This document shows positions 36,203 to 48,851 of a stretch of 64,000 nt of DNA, piece after piece. Both the position numbers and the translations under genes were made by a program. Origin of the DNA: Acidimicrobiales bacterium. Its GTDB lineage: Bacteria; Actinomycetota; Acidimicrobiia; Acidimicrobiales; SZUA-35. How positions within the stretch are numbered: the first letter of the stretch is position 1; each line of letters starts with the position of its first letter. The notes beneath the pieces were generated by a model, which was not told the origin of the DNA, searched no databases, and saw nothing but the letters and a program-made list of their open reading frames with translations. The DNA lies in contig JABDIY010000058.1 in NCBI GenBank assembly GCA_013003535.1, positions 1-64,000 on the forward strand, given 5' to 3'.

Positions 36203-37374
36203 TGGCACGACGAAGAACATTCGGAACGACCTGGTGGGGTGAGGCGTGGATTAGATCCTTGGAGGAGAGCCGTTTCGCGCATGAGGGTCGATTGGGGCGG
36301 GGCCGTACCTATGCCCGACAGGATCGAGTCCGCGAGGTTGAATTGTCGCCGGGCCGGGTAGACGCCCGCGTTTGGGGAGCGTCGTTGTACTCCACGCACC
36401 TCGGCGTTCGGCTCTTGAACGATGATCAATGGGACCGGCTTCTCGACTTCATCGTCGCCAAAGCCGTCTACAGCGCTGAGCTACTAGCAGGGAGCATGCC
36501 CCAGGGATTGGCGGCCGATGCAGCCGCAGCTGGCTCACCACTCTTGCCTGAGCCCGGAGACGTCAGTTCGCACTGCTCCTGCCCTGACGACGGTGACCCG
36601 TGCAAACATTCCGCCGCCCTTTGTTATGTGGCTGCTGACCTGATCGACACCGACCCGTTCGTTCTGATGTTTCTCCGGGGCAAAGATCGCGCGTCGATGG
36701 TAGAGGAGCTTCGAGAGCGTCGTGCCAGGGCGGCTGGCCACACCCGCCGAACCCGCAACGATGTCCGGGCCGGAGGCGATCGGGTAGATCCGGTCGAGGC
36801 CTTCGCCGCCCCGCCTCGACCGCTCCCGAATGCTCTGCCGCTCGTTGAGGCGCCCGGTCGGCCGAACCCGCTGCGATCAAGTGCTCCCGCCGATTCCGGA
36901 CTGAACACCGCAGGTCTGGAGCAGTTGGCCGCTGACGCTGCTCGGCGGGCGTGGGCCATGCTCCTGGGCGAATCGTCCAGTGCATTGGAACTGTCTCCAC
37001 AGGCTGACCTCATTCGACGAGCGGCTCTCAGACACGAGCGGCACCTCGATCCCACACCTATTTTGGAACTGTTCGACGGAACCGCCGAGGAACTGGAGGC
37101 AGGCGCCATCGCCTGGTCGATCGCGGGCGGACCGGGCACAACCGTTGCCACGGTCAAGTGGACCGCCACCGCCGAGCAGCTCGCTCCTGCCCGGAGTGCA
37201 CTGCTGGAGGCCGTGCCCGAGGCAAAGCTGCGAAAGTCCGGCAATGCGGTGCACGCCGGATCGATCCAACTCCGGTTGGACCAGAGCGGCGAGTGGTGGC
37301 GATTCGAAGCGCACGACCGGCTGGGCTGGGTTCTCGCCTCCGGTCCCTTCTCCAGCCCGGCCGAAGCCATCTGA
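36202..37374 (+). CDS. SWIM zinc-finger protein
   Basis: A 390-aa protein beginning with the family opening FGTTWWGEAWIRSLE. The SWIM zinc-binding motif CSCPDDGDPCKHSAAL near residues 115-130 has CxC...CxH spacing. The remaining two thirds is helical and Ala/Arg-rich with no clear catalytic motif. SWIM proteins are frequently encoded next to SNF2 helicases in Actinobacteria, and here ATG 36202 shares a base with the helicase stop, so the two probably act together on DNA. The segment RYARQDRV-like basic N-terminus could bind nucleic acid; this is inference. Confidence 0.88.
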   Translation: MARRRTFGTTWWGEAWIRSLEESRFAHEGRLGRGRTYARQDRVREVELSPGRVDARVWGASLYSTHLGVRLLNDDQWDRLLDFIVAKAVYSAELLAGSMPQGLAADAAAAGSPLLPEPGDVSSHCSCPDDGDPCKHSAALCYVAADLIDTDPFVLMFLRGKDRASMVEELRERRARAAGHTRRTRNDVRAGGDRVDPVEAFAAPPRPLPNALPLVEAPGRPNPLRSSAPADSGLNTAGLEQLAADAARRAWAMLLGESSSALELSPQADLIRRAALRHERHLDPTPILELFDGTAEELEAGAIAWSIAGGPGTTVATVKWTATAEQLAPARSALLEAVPEAKLRKSGNAVHAGSIQLRLDQSGEWWRFEAHDRLGWVLASGPFSSPAEAI

Positions 37375-37399
37375 TCGGTTCAAGTTGCTCCGAAGTGGG

Positions 37400-37405
37400 T
37401 ACGTT
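37400..37405 (+). promoter_or_regulatory. -10 box, leaderless lhr
   Basis: TACGTT with 7 nt to GTG 37413. It favours this start, 85 codons inside the longer open frame, and gives lhr its own promoter after the SWIM gene. Confidence 0.6.
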
Positions 37406-37412
37406 TGTTCCC

Positions 37413-41954
<4,542 letters not shown>

Positions 41955-41962
41955 CCCACCCC

Positions 41963-41986
41963 GTTCGCTGAAACTGTTCGCTGAAA
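41963..41986 (+). repeat. 11-bp direct repeat at the left edge of the TIR element
   Basis: GTTCGCTGAAA occurs at 41963-41973 and 41976-41986. The second copy overlaps the first three bases of the left inverted repeat. It may be a footprint of insertion or excision, or an independent duplication. Confidence 0.8.
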
Positions 41987-42061
41987 TTCCTGTGGATACC
42001 CACATCTGGTGTGGCTGAGCTAGGGGCAGAAAGTCGATTTGTAGCTATCAACAGGGATTTG
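41984..42061 (+). repeat. Left inverted-repeat arm
   Basis: The outer part is 41984-42005 (AAATTCCTGTGGATACCCAC then AT). The inner part is 42038-42061 (starts TTTGTAGCTATCAACAGGGA). Both are perfect reverse complements of the right arm. TGTGG-ATAC-CCACA inside the outer part can also fold on itself. Confidence 0.92.
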
Positions 42062-42191
42062 GCCCGATCCGACCGAAACGAATCGGTTGGCACTACGGTG
42101 GACCGCCTCGCTCGCAGATGCGATGGTGTCCACGCCCTGAATCTGCCGCACAACTGCAGCGCTTCAGGCGCCTCAAGAGCGGAGAATCCAA

Positions 42192-43127
42192 GTGAACGAT
42201 TCCAGAGTGCTGGAACTGTTCCGGCAACAAGGCGGGGTCGTCCACCGCGAACAGGCCAAGGTGGCCGGGCTGACATACCGCCAGATCGACTACCGGCTGC
42301 AACGAGGTGATTGGATCAAGTTGCGGGACTGCGTTTACCAGCACGCGGCATTCCCCGAGTCCGACCTCCTGCGGATGTTCGCACTCACGTTGGGAGGCGC
42401 GGGGCATGTGAGTCACCGATACGCAGCTCGCCTCTATGGACTTGACCTTGTTCAGAAGGCCAGACCAGAAGTAACAACCCGCCCCAGTCTTGGCCTGACC
42501 TATGCAGGAGTGATTGCACACGAATCGACACAACTGGAAACCGCCGATCTCACCTGGATCAACGGCCTTCAGGTGAGCGGAATCGAACGGACGCTCATGG
42601 ACTGCGCAGCCGTCATCCATCAGAAGTGGAAAATCCTTGCGCTCATCGATCAGGCTCGCATGATGAAGCTCACCACGCCGACAAAACTACGACGCTGCCT
42701 CGCTGTCCATGCCCAGCGGGGCCGCAACGGTACGGTCAACTTTCGGAATGCACTGGAGCATGTCACCGATTCTGTTCCGCCAATCGGCCACCTCAGCCGG
42801 CAGGCATCACAGATCGTGACAAGTGGGGGCCTGCCGGAACCTCGATTCGAAGAGCAAATCTTCGACAGATACGGAAACTTCATTGCACAGGTCGATGCAT
42901 CCTGGCCGATCGGTTACGTGCATTTCTATGACGGCTTCGGGCCTCATCGGTCGCGGCGCGCTCAGACCAACCGCGACATCATGCAGCGCGCCCGCCTTCG
43001 CAACGAGGGAATCGTCGTGGATGAGTTCACGTATGACCAAATCAACGACGACCCGGCATTCGTTCTCCGCACATCGATCCAGGGATATGCACGGGCGCTC
43101 GAACAGTTTCGGGGACGCACCGGGTGA
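42192..43127 (+). CDS. AbiEi-type winged-helix plus DUF559/Vsr-like nuclease-fold protein
   Basis: A 311-aa two-domain protein. Residues 1-80 match the N-terminal AbiEi antitoxin-type winged helix: LFRQQGGVVHREQAKVAGL, YRLQRGDWIKL, VYQHA and HVSHRYAARLYGL. The C-terminal 95 residues follow the DUF559/Vsr-like PD-(D/E)XK layout: EPRFEEQIFDRYGNF, AQVDASWP, VHFYDGFGPH, TNRDIMQRARLRNEGI. The Asp of VDASWP is kept, while the acidic residue expected two positions before YDG is Phe, so nuclease activity is doubtful. GTG 42192 has GGAG seven bases upstream, and a -10-like TACGGT is at 42094-42099. It is the only gene inside the inverted-repeat element, and no AbiEii-like toxin gene is adjacent. Confidence 0.8.
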   Translation: MNDSRVLELFRQQGGVVHREQAKVAGLTYRQIDYRLQRGDWIKLRDCVYQHAAFPESDLLRMFALTLGGAGHVSHRYAARLYGLDLVQKARPEVTTRPSLGLTYAGVIAHESTQLETADLTWINGLQVSGIERTLMDCAAVIHQKWKILALIDQARMMKLTTPTKLRRCLAVHAQRGRNGTVNFRNALEHVTDSVPPIGHLSRQASQIVTSGGLPEPRFEEQIFDRYGNFIAQVDASWPIGYVHFYDGFGPHRSRRAQTNRDIMQRARLRNEGIVVDEFTYDQINDDPAFVLRTSIQGYARALEQFRGRTG

Positions 43128-43133
43128 CGCCTT

Positions 43134-43211
43134 CAAATCCCTGTTGATAGCTACAAAGCGGCGTTCTACCGGCGTGATAGCCACAACCAATGTGGGTATC
43201 CACAGGAATTT
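43134..43211 (-). repeat. Right inverted-repeat arm
   Basis: The inner part is 43134-43157 and the outer part 43190-43211. They begin 6 bp after the gene's stop codon. The 32-bp centre has the same length as in the left arm and matches it at 17 of 32 positions by my count, which supports common origin of the whole 78 bp. Confidence 0.92.
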
Positions 43212-43229
43212 GCAAGAGGGGAATGTGGG

Positions 43230-46067
43230 TTAGAGGGTGGCAATTGCGTCGAGGGGGTTGAGCTTGGCGGCTCGGCGAGCCGGAAGGTAGGCCGCCAGCA
43301 CGCCGATCAGGCCCGACATCACCACGATCACCGCCAATGTTGTCCAGGGGATTGCCACCTGGTCGATCACCGTGTCGGGAATCGCTCGAACCCCGGCGAT
43401 GCCGAACAGGATCCCGAGCGCAATACCGAGTAGCGCACCGAACAGGCTCACCATGATCGCTTCCCAGCGGATCGTAGACATCAGCTGGCCGCGGGTCATA
43501 CCGACCGCTCGAAGCAAACCGATCTCTCGGGTTCGCTCCAACACCGAGAGAACGATGGTGTTGACCACACCGAAGAACGCCACCACTAGCGCCAGCCCCA
43601 GCAGTCCGTTGATAAGCACCAGCAAGCCGTTGATGCCGCTTTCCAACTCCTGCTGCAGATCATCGTTGTTGAATACCTGCACGCTCGGATAGTTGGATCC
43701 CAGATTCTTGGCGGCATCGGTAGTTGCGGCGATGTCGGCACCGGCGCTGATAGTTGCGCCGATCGATTCGATTGGAGCGTCGTCGTCGTGCTGTAGCAAC
43801 AGCGAGTTGTCCATCAGCATGGTGCCATTTGTAAAGTTCTCATTTGCGATGATTCCTGCAATGGCCAACTGCTCGGTCACGCCATCTTCAAATTCAACGT
43901 CGAGAGTTTGACCAACCCGAAGGCCGCGATCGTCGGCGAGAGACGTGGTGACAACGACAGCGGTCCCGTCGGAAAGCCCATCGAAGCTACCTTCGCTGAG
44001 GTTGTAGGTGAGAACCGATTCGCCGGTGCTGGCGGTGAAGCTATCTGCTCTTAACACGTCGCCGTCGGGTCCGCCGAGACGGATCGGAATCGACCGGTAT
44101 TCGCTCACCGCACCGATCCCCTCAAGCTCGAGAAGTGCCGCCGCAAAGTCGTCGGGCAGAGGCTCCCCGAATTCAGTGCTTACGAATAGATCGGCACCGA
44201 TGCTGTTGTCGAGCACGTCGGTGAGGCTGGTTTTCAGCGATTGGCCAAGCACCGAGACCAGCGTCACCAAAGCCAGACCGATCATGAGCGCCGTGGCGGT
44301 GGCCGCGGTTCGTTGCGGGCTGCGGGCGGCATTTTCCCGAGCGATGCGAGCCATCTTGGTCTCAGCGCCGCCCCGGAACGAATGAACGAGCAGTCGAAAT
44401 CCGTCGGCCAACGCTCGCGGGCCTGAGAAGAGAAACATTGCGCCCAGCGCCCCGAACATGGCCCCGAAGATGATCGTGACCACCTGACCGGCGCCCGAGG
44501 GCGGAGTGAAGACCTGATCTTCGGCGCCGTCCTGGCCTGGCACGGTGATTTCACCGGTGATCCCGGTGCCGAACACCAGCGCAACAAGACCCCCGACGAG
44601 CAGCGCGACGCCCCCGACCAGCAACAGCACACCGCTGATAGTTCCGAGGAGGCCAACTGGTCCCGATCGTCCCAGCGCTTGCACCGCTAGACCAGCAAAA
44701 AGGCCAGAGAGGAGTGCAACGCCAACGAAGGTGAACACTGCACCAGCACCGAGAAGCGTCAGGGTGCCGCTCAGTCCCGCCGCGCCGGTGAGCCCATAAC
44801 CGACGGCGAACAGGCCAACCGCGGTGATGAGTGCACCAACCAGAACCCGGACCCGGCCGTTCCCGGGCTGAACGCCTTCGTTACGAATCGCCTCTACCGG
44901 TGAGATCTTGCCCGCCTTGAATGCCGGTAGCAGAGCGGAAACCAACGTGGCGACGATTCCAACGATCAGCGCAACGATGACGGTGCGAAGGCTGATGACG
45001 GTGCCGGTCTCGGGAAAGCCTCCCTGGCTTTCGAACAGCGCTTTGATGAGTTCAGCTACTCCGACACCACAGACAATTCCCAACACCGATCCGATGACGC
45101 CCACCAGGATCGCTTCGATGAAGATCGTATTTCGAATCTGACCCCGGCCTGCGCCGATGGCGCGTAACATGCCGATCTGTTGAATGCGCTGGCTGACCAG
45201 GATGGCAAAGGTGTTGTAGATGATAAACAGGCTCACGAAGAGGGCTACCAGCGCAAAACCCAGAAGGATGTTGCCCAGGATGCTGATCACCTGGTTGAAG
45301 TCCTCGCTGTCTTCGGCGCTGGCCTGGGCCTGGTCGATCACCTCAACGCCCTCGGGCAGCAGTGGCTCGATTGCCGAAAGTACGGCGGACGGGAGGACTC
45401 CCGGCGCAGCCTGGATCTCCATTGCGTCGAGCAGCCCCACCTTGTCGAATTGCTGTTGGCCGGTGGGTAGATCGAACAAGGTGAACCAGGCGCCGCCGGC
45501 CGTAAACGACACAATGCCGTCGACGGAGAAAACCTTGAGGCCGGTCGGGGTCTGGAATGTCACTTCTTCGCCTACTCCGACTCCAAGCGCTTCGGCCTGT
45601 TCCACGTTGATCGCAACGGAGTTCTCACCGGAGGGAGCGGAACCATCGACCAGTTCGAATCCACCACCTTCCTCGCTGGGCCCGTTCCAGGAGAACGTGA
45701 GTATCGGTGGCCCCCCTGGTGTCTGAGGCTCGCCGTCCACGTCGAGCCCGATGAAGCCGTTGGCACCTTCGTAGGCAACAAAGCCGTCTACCTGGGCGAC
45801 CTCGTCAAGGGCAAGTATGTCGTCCAGTAGGGACTCCGGAATGGTTCCCGGTGTCTGCCCGAAGGAGTCGTCAGTGATCGGCTGGACTCTGGCATCGAGG
45901 TTCTGGTTGGCCCGCTCAACGATGCTGTCGAAGACCTTTCCCAACGAATCGGAAATGATGAACGATCCACTGACGAACCCGACACCGAGGGTGATCGCCA
46001 GAACAGTAAGAGCCAGGCGCCCCAAGTTGTTGCGGATGCCGCGGAGCGAGAGTTTGGTAATGATCAT
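43230..46067 (-). CDS. ABC transporter permease with duplicated FtsX/MacB core
   Basis: A 945-aa membrane protein with the layout of actinobacterial FtsX-like permeases: a first membrane helix (LGRLALTVLAITLGVGFVSG, residues 11-30), a large extracytoplasmic domain (about 35-270), and three helices (about 280-390). Further hydrophobic segments, a second extracytoplasmic domain and a final three-helix FtsX core (ALVVAFFGVVNTIVLSVLER onward) follow. These transporters do mechanotransmission or lipoprotein/lipid extrusion rather than import. ATG 46067 follows the ATPase stop by 10 nt with GAGG as ribosome site. The longer open frame merely overlaps the ATPase gene. Confidence 0.92.
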   Translation of the reverse strand: MIITKLSLRGIRNNLGRLALTVLAITLGVGFVSGSFIISDSLGKVFDSIVERANQNLDARVQPITDDSFGQTPGTIPESLLDDILALDEVAQVDGFVAYEGANGFIGLDVDGEPQTPGGPPILTFSWNGPSEEGGGFELVDGSAPSGENSVAINVEQAEALGVGVGEEVTFQTPTGLKVFSVDGIVSFTAGGAWFTLFDLPTGQQQFDKVGLLDAMEIQAAPGVLPSAVLSAIEPLLPEGVEVIDQAQASAEDSEDFNQVISILGNILLGFALVALFVSLFIIYNTFAILVSQRIQQIGMLRAIGAGRGQIRNTIFIEAILVGVIGSVLGIVCGVGVAELIKALFESQGGFPETGTVISLRTVIVALIVGIVATLVSALLPAFKAGKISPVEAIRNEGVQPGNGRVRVLVGALITAVGLFAVGYGLTGAAGLSGTLTLLGAGAVFTFVGVALLSGLFAGLAVQALGRSGPVGLLGTISGVLLLVGGVALLVGGLVALVFGTGITGEITVPGQDGAEDQVFTPPSGAGQVVTIIFGAMFGALGAMFLFSGPRALADGFRLLVHSFRGGAETKMARIARENAARSPQRTAATATALMIGLALVTLVSVLGQSLKTSLTDVLDNSIGADLFVSTEFGEPLPDDFAAALLELEGIGAVSEYRSIPIRLGGPDGDVLRADSFTASTGESVLTYNLSEGSFDGLSDGTAVVVTTSLADDRGLRVGQTLDVEFEDGVTEQLAIAGIIANENFTNGTMLMDNSLLLQHDDDAPIESIGATISAGADIAATTDAAKNLGSNYPSVQVFNNDDLQQELESGINGLLVLINGLLGLALVVAFFGVVNTIVLSVLERTREIGLLRAVGMTRGQLMSTIRWEAIMVSLFGALLGIALGILFGIAGVRAIPDTVIDQVAIPWTTLAVIVVMSGLIGVLAAYLPARRAAKLNPLDAIATL

Positions 46068-46077
46068 GTTTGTGGCC

Positions 46078-47013
46078 TCAGTCGCCCAGATGACGCATCT
46101 TGTCGAAGACGCTGTCGGCGGTGGGGTTCTGCATTTCGTCCACGATCTCGCCATCGGCGAGGAAGAGAACGCGATCGGAATAGCTGGCCGATACGGGATC
46201 GTGGGTCACCATGACGATGGTCTGGCCGAACTCCCGAACGGCGAGCTGCATGAAGCTGAGGATTTCGGCACCGGTTTTGGAGTCAACGTTTCCAGTGGGT
46301 TCGTCACCAAAGATGATGGCGGGTCGGCTGGCCATGGCCCGAGCAACAGCGACGCGCTGTTGCTGACCACCGGAGAGCTCGTTTGGTCGGTGTCCCAGTC
46401 GATCGCCGAGCCCCACGGTGTCAATCACCTGTTTCATGAACTCCTTGTCTGGGGTGGTCCCTGCCAGATCAAGGGGGAGCGTGATGTTTTCTTCGGCACT
46501 GAGTGTTGGGATCAGGTTGAAGGCCTGAAAGATGAAACCGATCTGATTCCGCCGCAATTCGGTGAGCTGCTTGTCCTTGAGCGACGAAAGCTCCACCGAT
46601 CCCACATACGTCTGGCCCGATGTGAGCGAGTCCAAACCGGCCATGCATTGCATCAGCGTGGACTTGCCTGACCCGCTGGGGCCCATGATCGAGGTGAAGC
46701 GTCCGGTCTCGAAACCAACCGATACGTCGTACAGCGCTCGGACCTCGGTCTCGCCCTTGCCGTAAATTTTCGTGGCGTTGCGACAGTACGCGGCGAAGTT
46801 GGCCGTGCTGGTAACCCCGCTCATTGTTGGGGCCAGCGGGCCGGTGAGCGGCCCGTGGGGTGTGGAGGGTGGAGAGGCCGCTACGTTCGAAGGCGGAGCC
46901 AACGGCGATTGCGGTAGCGGTGGCGAGTCAGGGGAATCGAATGGCGAATCGTGTTGGGCGGGTTCGGCCCAGGGCGAGCCAAGGGGATCAGGCGTGGGTG
47001 CCGCTTCTGTCAT
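46078..47013 (-). CDS. ABC transporter ATP-binding protein (MacB/LolD-like)
   Basis: A 311-aa ATPase partner of the adjacent FtsX-like permease. Residues 1-63 are a Pro/Ser-rich extension not found in most relatives. The ATPase core has Walker A IMGPSGSGKSTLMQCMAGLD near residue 109, Q-loop IGFIFQAFNLIPTLSAEENI, signature ELSGGQQQRVAVARAMASRP, Walker B AIIFGDEPTGNVDS and the H-switch VMVTHDP. The signature and Q-loop are of the MacB/LolD/FtsE type. ATG 47013 is supported by its -10 box. An internal ATG at codon 64 would give a normal-length protein, so the extension could be optional. Confidence 0.95.
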   Translation of the reverse strand: MTEAAPTPDPLGSPWAEPAQHDSPFDSPDSPPLPQSPLAPPSNVAASPPSTPHGPLTGPLAPTMSGVTSTANFAAYCRNATKIYGKGETEVRALYDVSVGFETGRFTSIMGPSGSGKSTLMQCMAGLDSLTSGQTYVGSVELSSLKDKQLTELRRNQIGFIFQAFNLIPTLSAEENITLPLDLAGTTPDKEFMKQVIDTVGLGDRLGHRPNELSGGQQQRVAVARAMASRPAIIFGDEPTGNVDSKTGAEILSFMQLAVREFGQTIVMVTHDPVSASYSDRVLFLADGEIVDEMQNPTADSVFDKMRHLGD

Positions 47014-47019
47014 GGGTCG

Positions 47020-47025
47020 ACGTTA
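47020..47025 (-). promoter_or_regulatory. -10 box of the ABC exporter operon
   Basis: TAACGT on the minus strand, 6 nt before ATG 47013. It supports translation of the Pro-rich extension. Confidence 0.6.
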
Positions 47026-47069
47026 CCGCTGTTTGCCTGGGGGCCTACCGCCCTTTTCTCAGAGTGCTC

Positions 47070-48698
47070 TCAGTTGAACCACACGCATGCATCTGGAGGG
47101 AGCTTGCCAGTATCAGTCTCTGCTGGATCGCTCATCAACTGGACAGTGGCCTCGTCCGGCAATGCGATCTCGCCGCGGGAGAAGTTCACCCAGCATTGAA
47201 GACCGCCCGCCCGACGAAAAGCGACGACTTTGGGATGGTGTGGGACAAGCCATTCGATCTCGTCGCTCGCCGGTACCAGGGCCCTCCTCAGCCGGAGAGC
47301 GGACCGGTAGAGCTGCAGCATCGATTCTGGATCGAGGGCCTGGTTGGCTGCACTGAGGTTGCCGAAGTAGGCGGGTTGCGGGAGCCACGGCGGTCCGGCG
47401 CCGAACCCGAACGAGGGTCCGTTAGCGGTCCAGGGCAGAGGAACTCGACAACCATCGCGACCTTTCGTGGTGTGACCGGACTGCTCCCAAACCGGATCAT
47501 CCAGAACCTCCTCGGGCAGATCCCAGACCTCGGGAAGACCAAGTTCTTCGCCTTGGTAGAGGTAGGCCGAACCGGGGAGCGCCAACATGAGCATAATGGC
47601 AGCTCGGGCTCGACGTTGACCAAGATCCGCATCGAGTAGGTCGTGCGGGCCCTCCAACAACCACTTCCGCCATTCGACACCCTCGGGCAAGCCATATCGA
47701 GTTGCGTGACGGACAACATCATGGTTGCTGAGCGCCCAGGTGGGGACGGCTCCCACAGAGCCGGCATCGTCCAACGCCTTCTGGATGCTGGTGGTGAGCT
47801 CCTCGGGATTCCACGAGGACTCCAAGAAGTTGAAGGCGAACGACTGGTGGTACTCATCGGGCCGCAGGTAGAGATGGACCCTCTCGGGCGCCACCCATGC
47901 TTCGGCAACCATCATCGAGTTGTTCGGCGAAGCATCGAGAACCTCGCGCCACTGACGGATGTAGGTGTGTACGTCGTCTCGATCCCAAAATGGATGGTTA
48001 CGGAGTTTGGCTGTCACGAGCAGCTCTTCTGTCTCGGTAGGGATGTCCGGGAAGGACATGTCCTTGGCCAGTCCGTGCGCAACGTCTACCCGGAAGCCGT
48101 CGGCTCCGAGCGCCAACCAAAACCTGAAGATGTCTCGGAACTCGTCCTGAACCTCGGGGTTGGCCCAGTTGAGATCGGGTTGGGTGTGATCGAAGAGATG
48201 GAGATACCACTCGCCGTCGGGCAGGCGTTCCCAGGCGGGACCCCCGAAAACACTCAGCCAGTTGGTGGGGGGTTCGCTCCCGTCGGTTCCTTTGCCGGGG
48301 CGAATGTGGTATCGGTTGCGGCTGGGGTGGTTCGGCGGCGATTGGATTGCCTCCTGAAACCACTCGTGTTGGGCCGAGGTATGGTTGGGGACCAGGTCAA
48401 CGATTACTTTGATGTCTGCCGCATGGGCCTCCCGAATCAGATCGCGGGCATCCTGGAGCGTTCCGTAGATCGGATTGATTTCCCGGTAATCGGCAACGTC
48501 GTAGCCGCCGTCGTGCAGTGGGGAGGTGTACCAAGGGTTCACCCACAGCCCGTCGACGCCCAAATCCGCCAAATAGGGGAGCCTGGAGCGAATGCCGTTG
48601 ATGTCCCCCGTGCCATCGCCGTCGGAGTCGGCGAATGACCGCACATAGACCTGATAGATCACCGAGTTTCGCCACCACCGTGCTGTTAGGTCTGTCAC
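47070..48698 (-). CDS. GH13 alpha-glucosidase
   Basis: A 542-aa alpha-amylase-family enzyme of the oligo-1,6-glucosidase/alpha-glucosidase type. The opening WWRNSVIYQVYVRSFADSDG and GDINGIRSRLPYLADLGVDG are typical. The four GH13 regions are VDLVPNHTS, DGFRVDVAHG (nucleophile Asp near residue 204), MMVAEAWV (acid/base Glu near 262) and LSNHDVVR (third Asp near 326). It should release glucose from the non-reducing end of short alpha-glucans or related sugars in the cytoplasm. GTG 48698, 14 codons inside the open frame, is chosen because of the -10 box. Confidence 0.93.
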   Translation of the reverse strand: MTDLTARWWRNSVIYQVYVRSFADSDGDGTGDINGIRSRLPYLADLGVDGLWVNPWYTSPLHDGGYDVADYREINPIYGTLQDARDLIREAHAADIKVIVDLVPNHTSAQHEWFQEAIQSPPNHPSRNRYHIRPGKGTDGSEPPTNWLSVFGGPAWERLPDGEWYLHLFDHTQPDLNWANPEVQDEFRDIFRFWLALGADGFRVDVAHGLAKDMSFPDIPTETEELLVTAKLRNHPFWDRDDVHTYIRQWREVLDASPNNSMMVAEAWVAPERVHLYLRPDEYHQSFAFNFLESSWNPEELTTSIQKALDDAGSVGAVPTWALSNHDVVRHATRYGLPEGVEWRKWLLEGPHDLLDADLGQRRARAAIMLMLALPGSAYLYQGEELGLPEVWDLPEEVLDDPVWEQSGHTTKGRDGCRVPLPWTANGPSFGFGAGPPWLPQPAYFGNLSAANQALDPESMLQLYRSALRLRRALVPASDEIEWLVPHHPKVVAFRRAGGLQCWVNFSRGEIALPDEATVQLMSDPAETDTGKLPPDACVWFN

Positions 48699-48705
48699 CA
48701 CGCCA

Positions 48706-48711
48706 ATGGTA
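48706..48711 (-). promoter_or_regulatory. -10 box, leaderless GH13 gene
   Basis: TACCAT on the minus strand with 7 nt to GTG 48698. Confidence 0.55.
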
Positions 48712-48839
48712 GGGGACGGTCCGGCTTCCGACGCTCTCACCTGGCCATGGAGAATCGGTGGCGCCGCGGCCGAATGGGCTGCGGCGTGTCGTTCATCACT
48801 TGTTCACACAGGTGCTAAATATAGTTTGCACTCAGGCCG

Positions 48840-48845
48840 TAGAGT
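48840..48845 (+). promoter_or_regulatory. -10 box, leaderless cyclase gene
   Basis: TAGAGT, then AGAGAT and ATG 48852. The region before it (48800-48840) is locally AT-rich. Confidence 0.65.
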
Positions 48846-48851
48846 AGAGAT

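Larger units (their letters stand above)
41984..43211 (+). mobile_element. 1.2-kb single-gene element bounded by 78-bp inverted repeats
   Basis: Two 78-bp arms in inverted orientation enclose one gene (AbiEi/DUF559-like). Each arm has a perfect outer match of 22 bp, a 32-bp centre of about half identity, and a perfect inner match of 24 bp. The unit exactly fills the gap between two convergent genes, 29 bp after lhr and 18 bp before the ABC permease stop. I see no target-site duplication and no recognised transposase. The layout is that of a mobile or homing cassette, but mobility itself is inferred. Confidence 0.65.

Noticed and set aside
37158-37412. 85-codon N-terminal extension of lhr
   Set aside because: It lies inside the SWIM gene in another frame, and Lhr similarity and the -10 box begin at 37413.
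41984-42005. Outer inverted repeat as an ordinary terminator of lhr
   Set aside because: The local hairpin TGTGG-ATAC-CCACA is only 5 bp without a T-run. The long match to the right arm is better explained by paired element ends.
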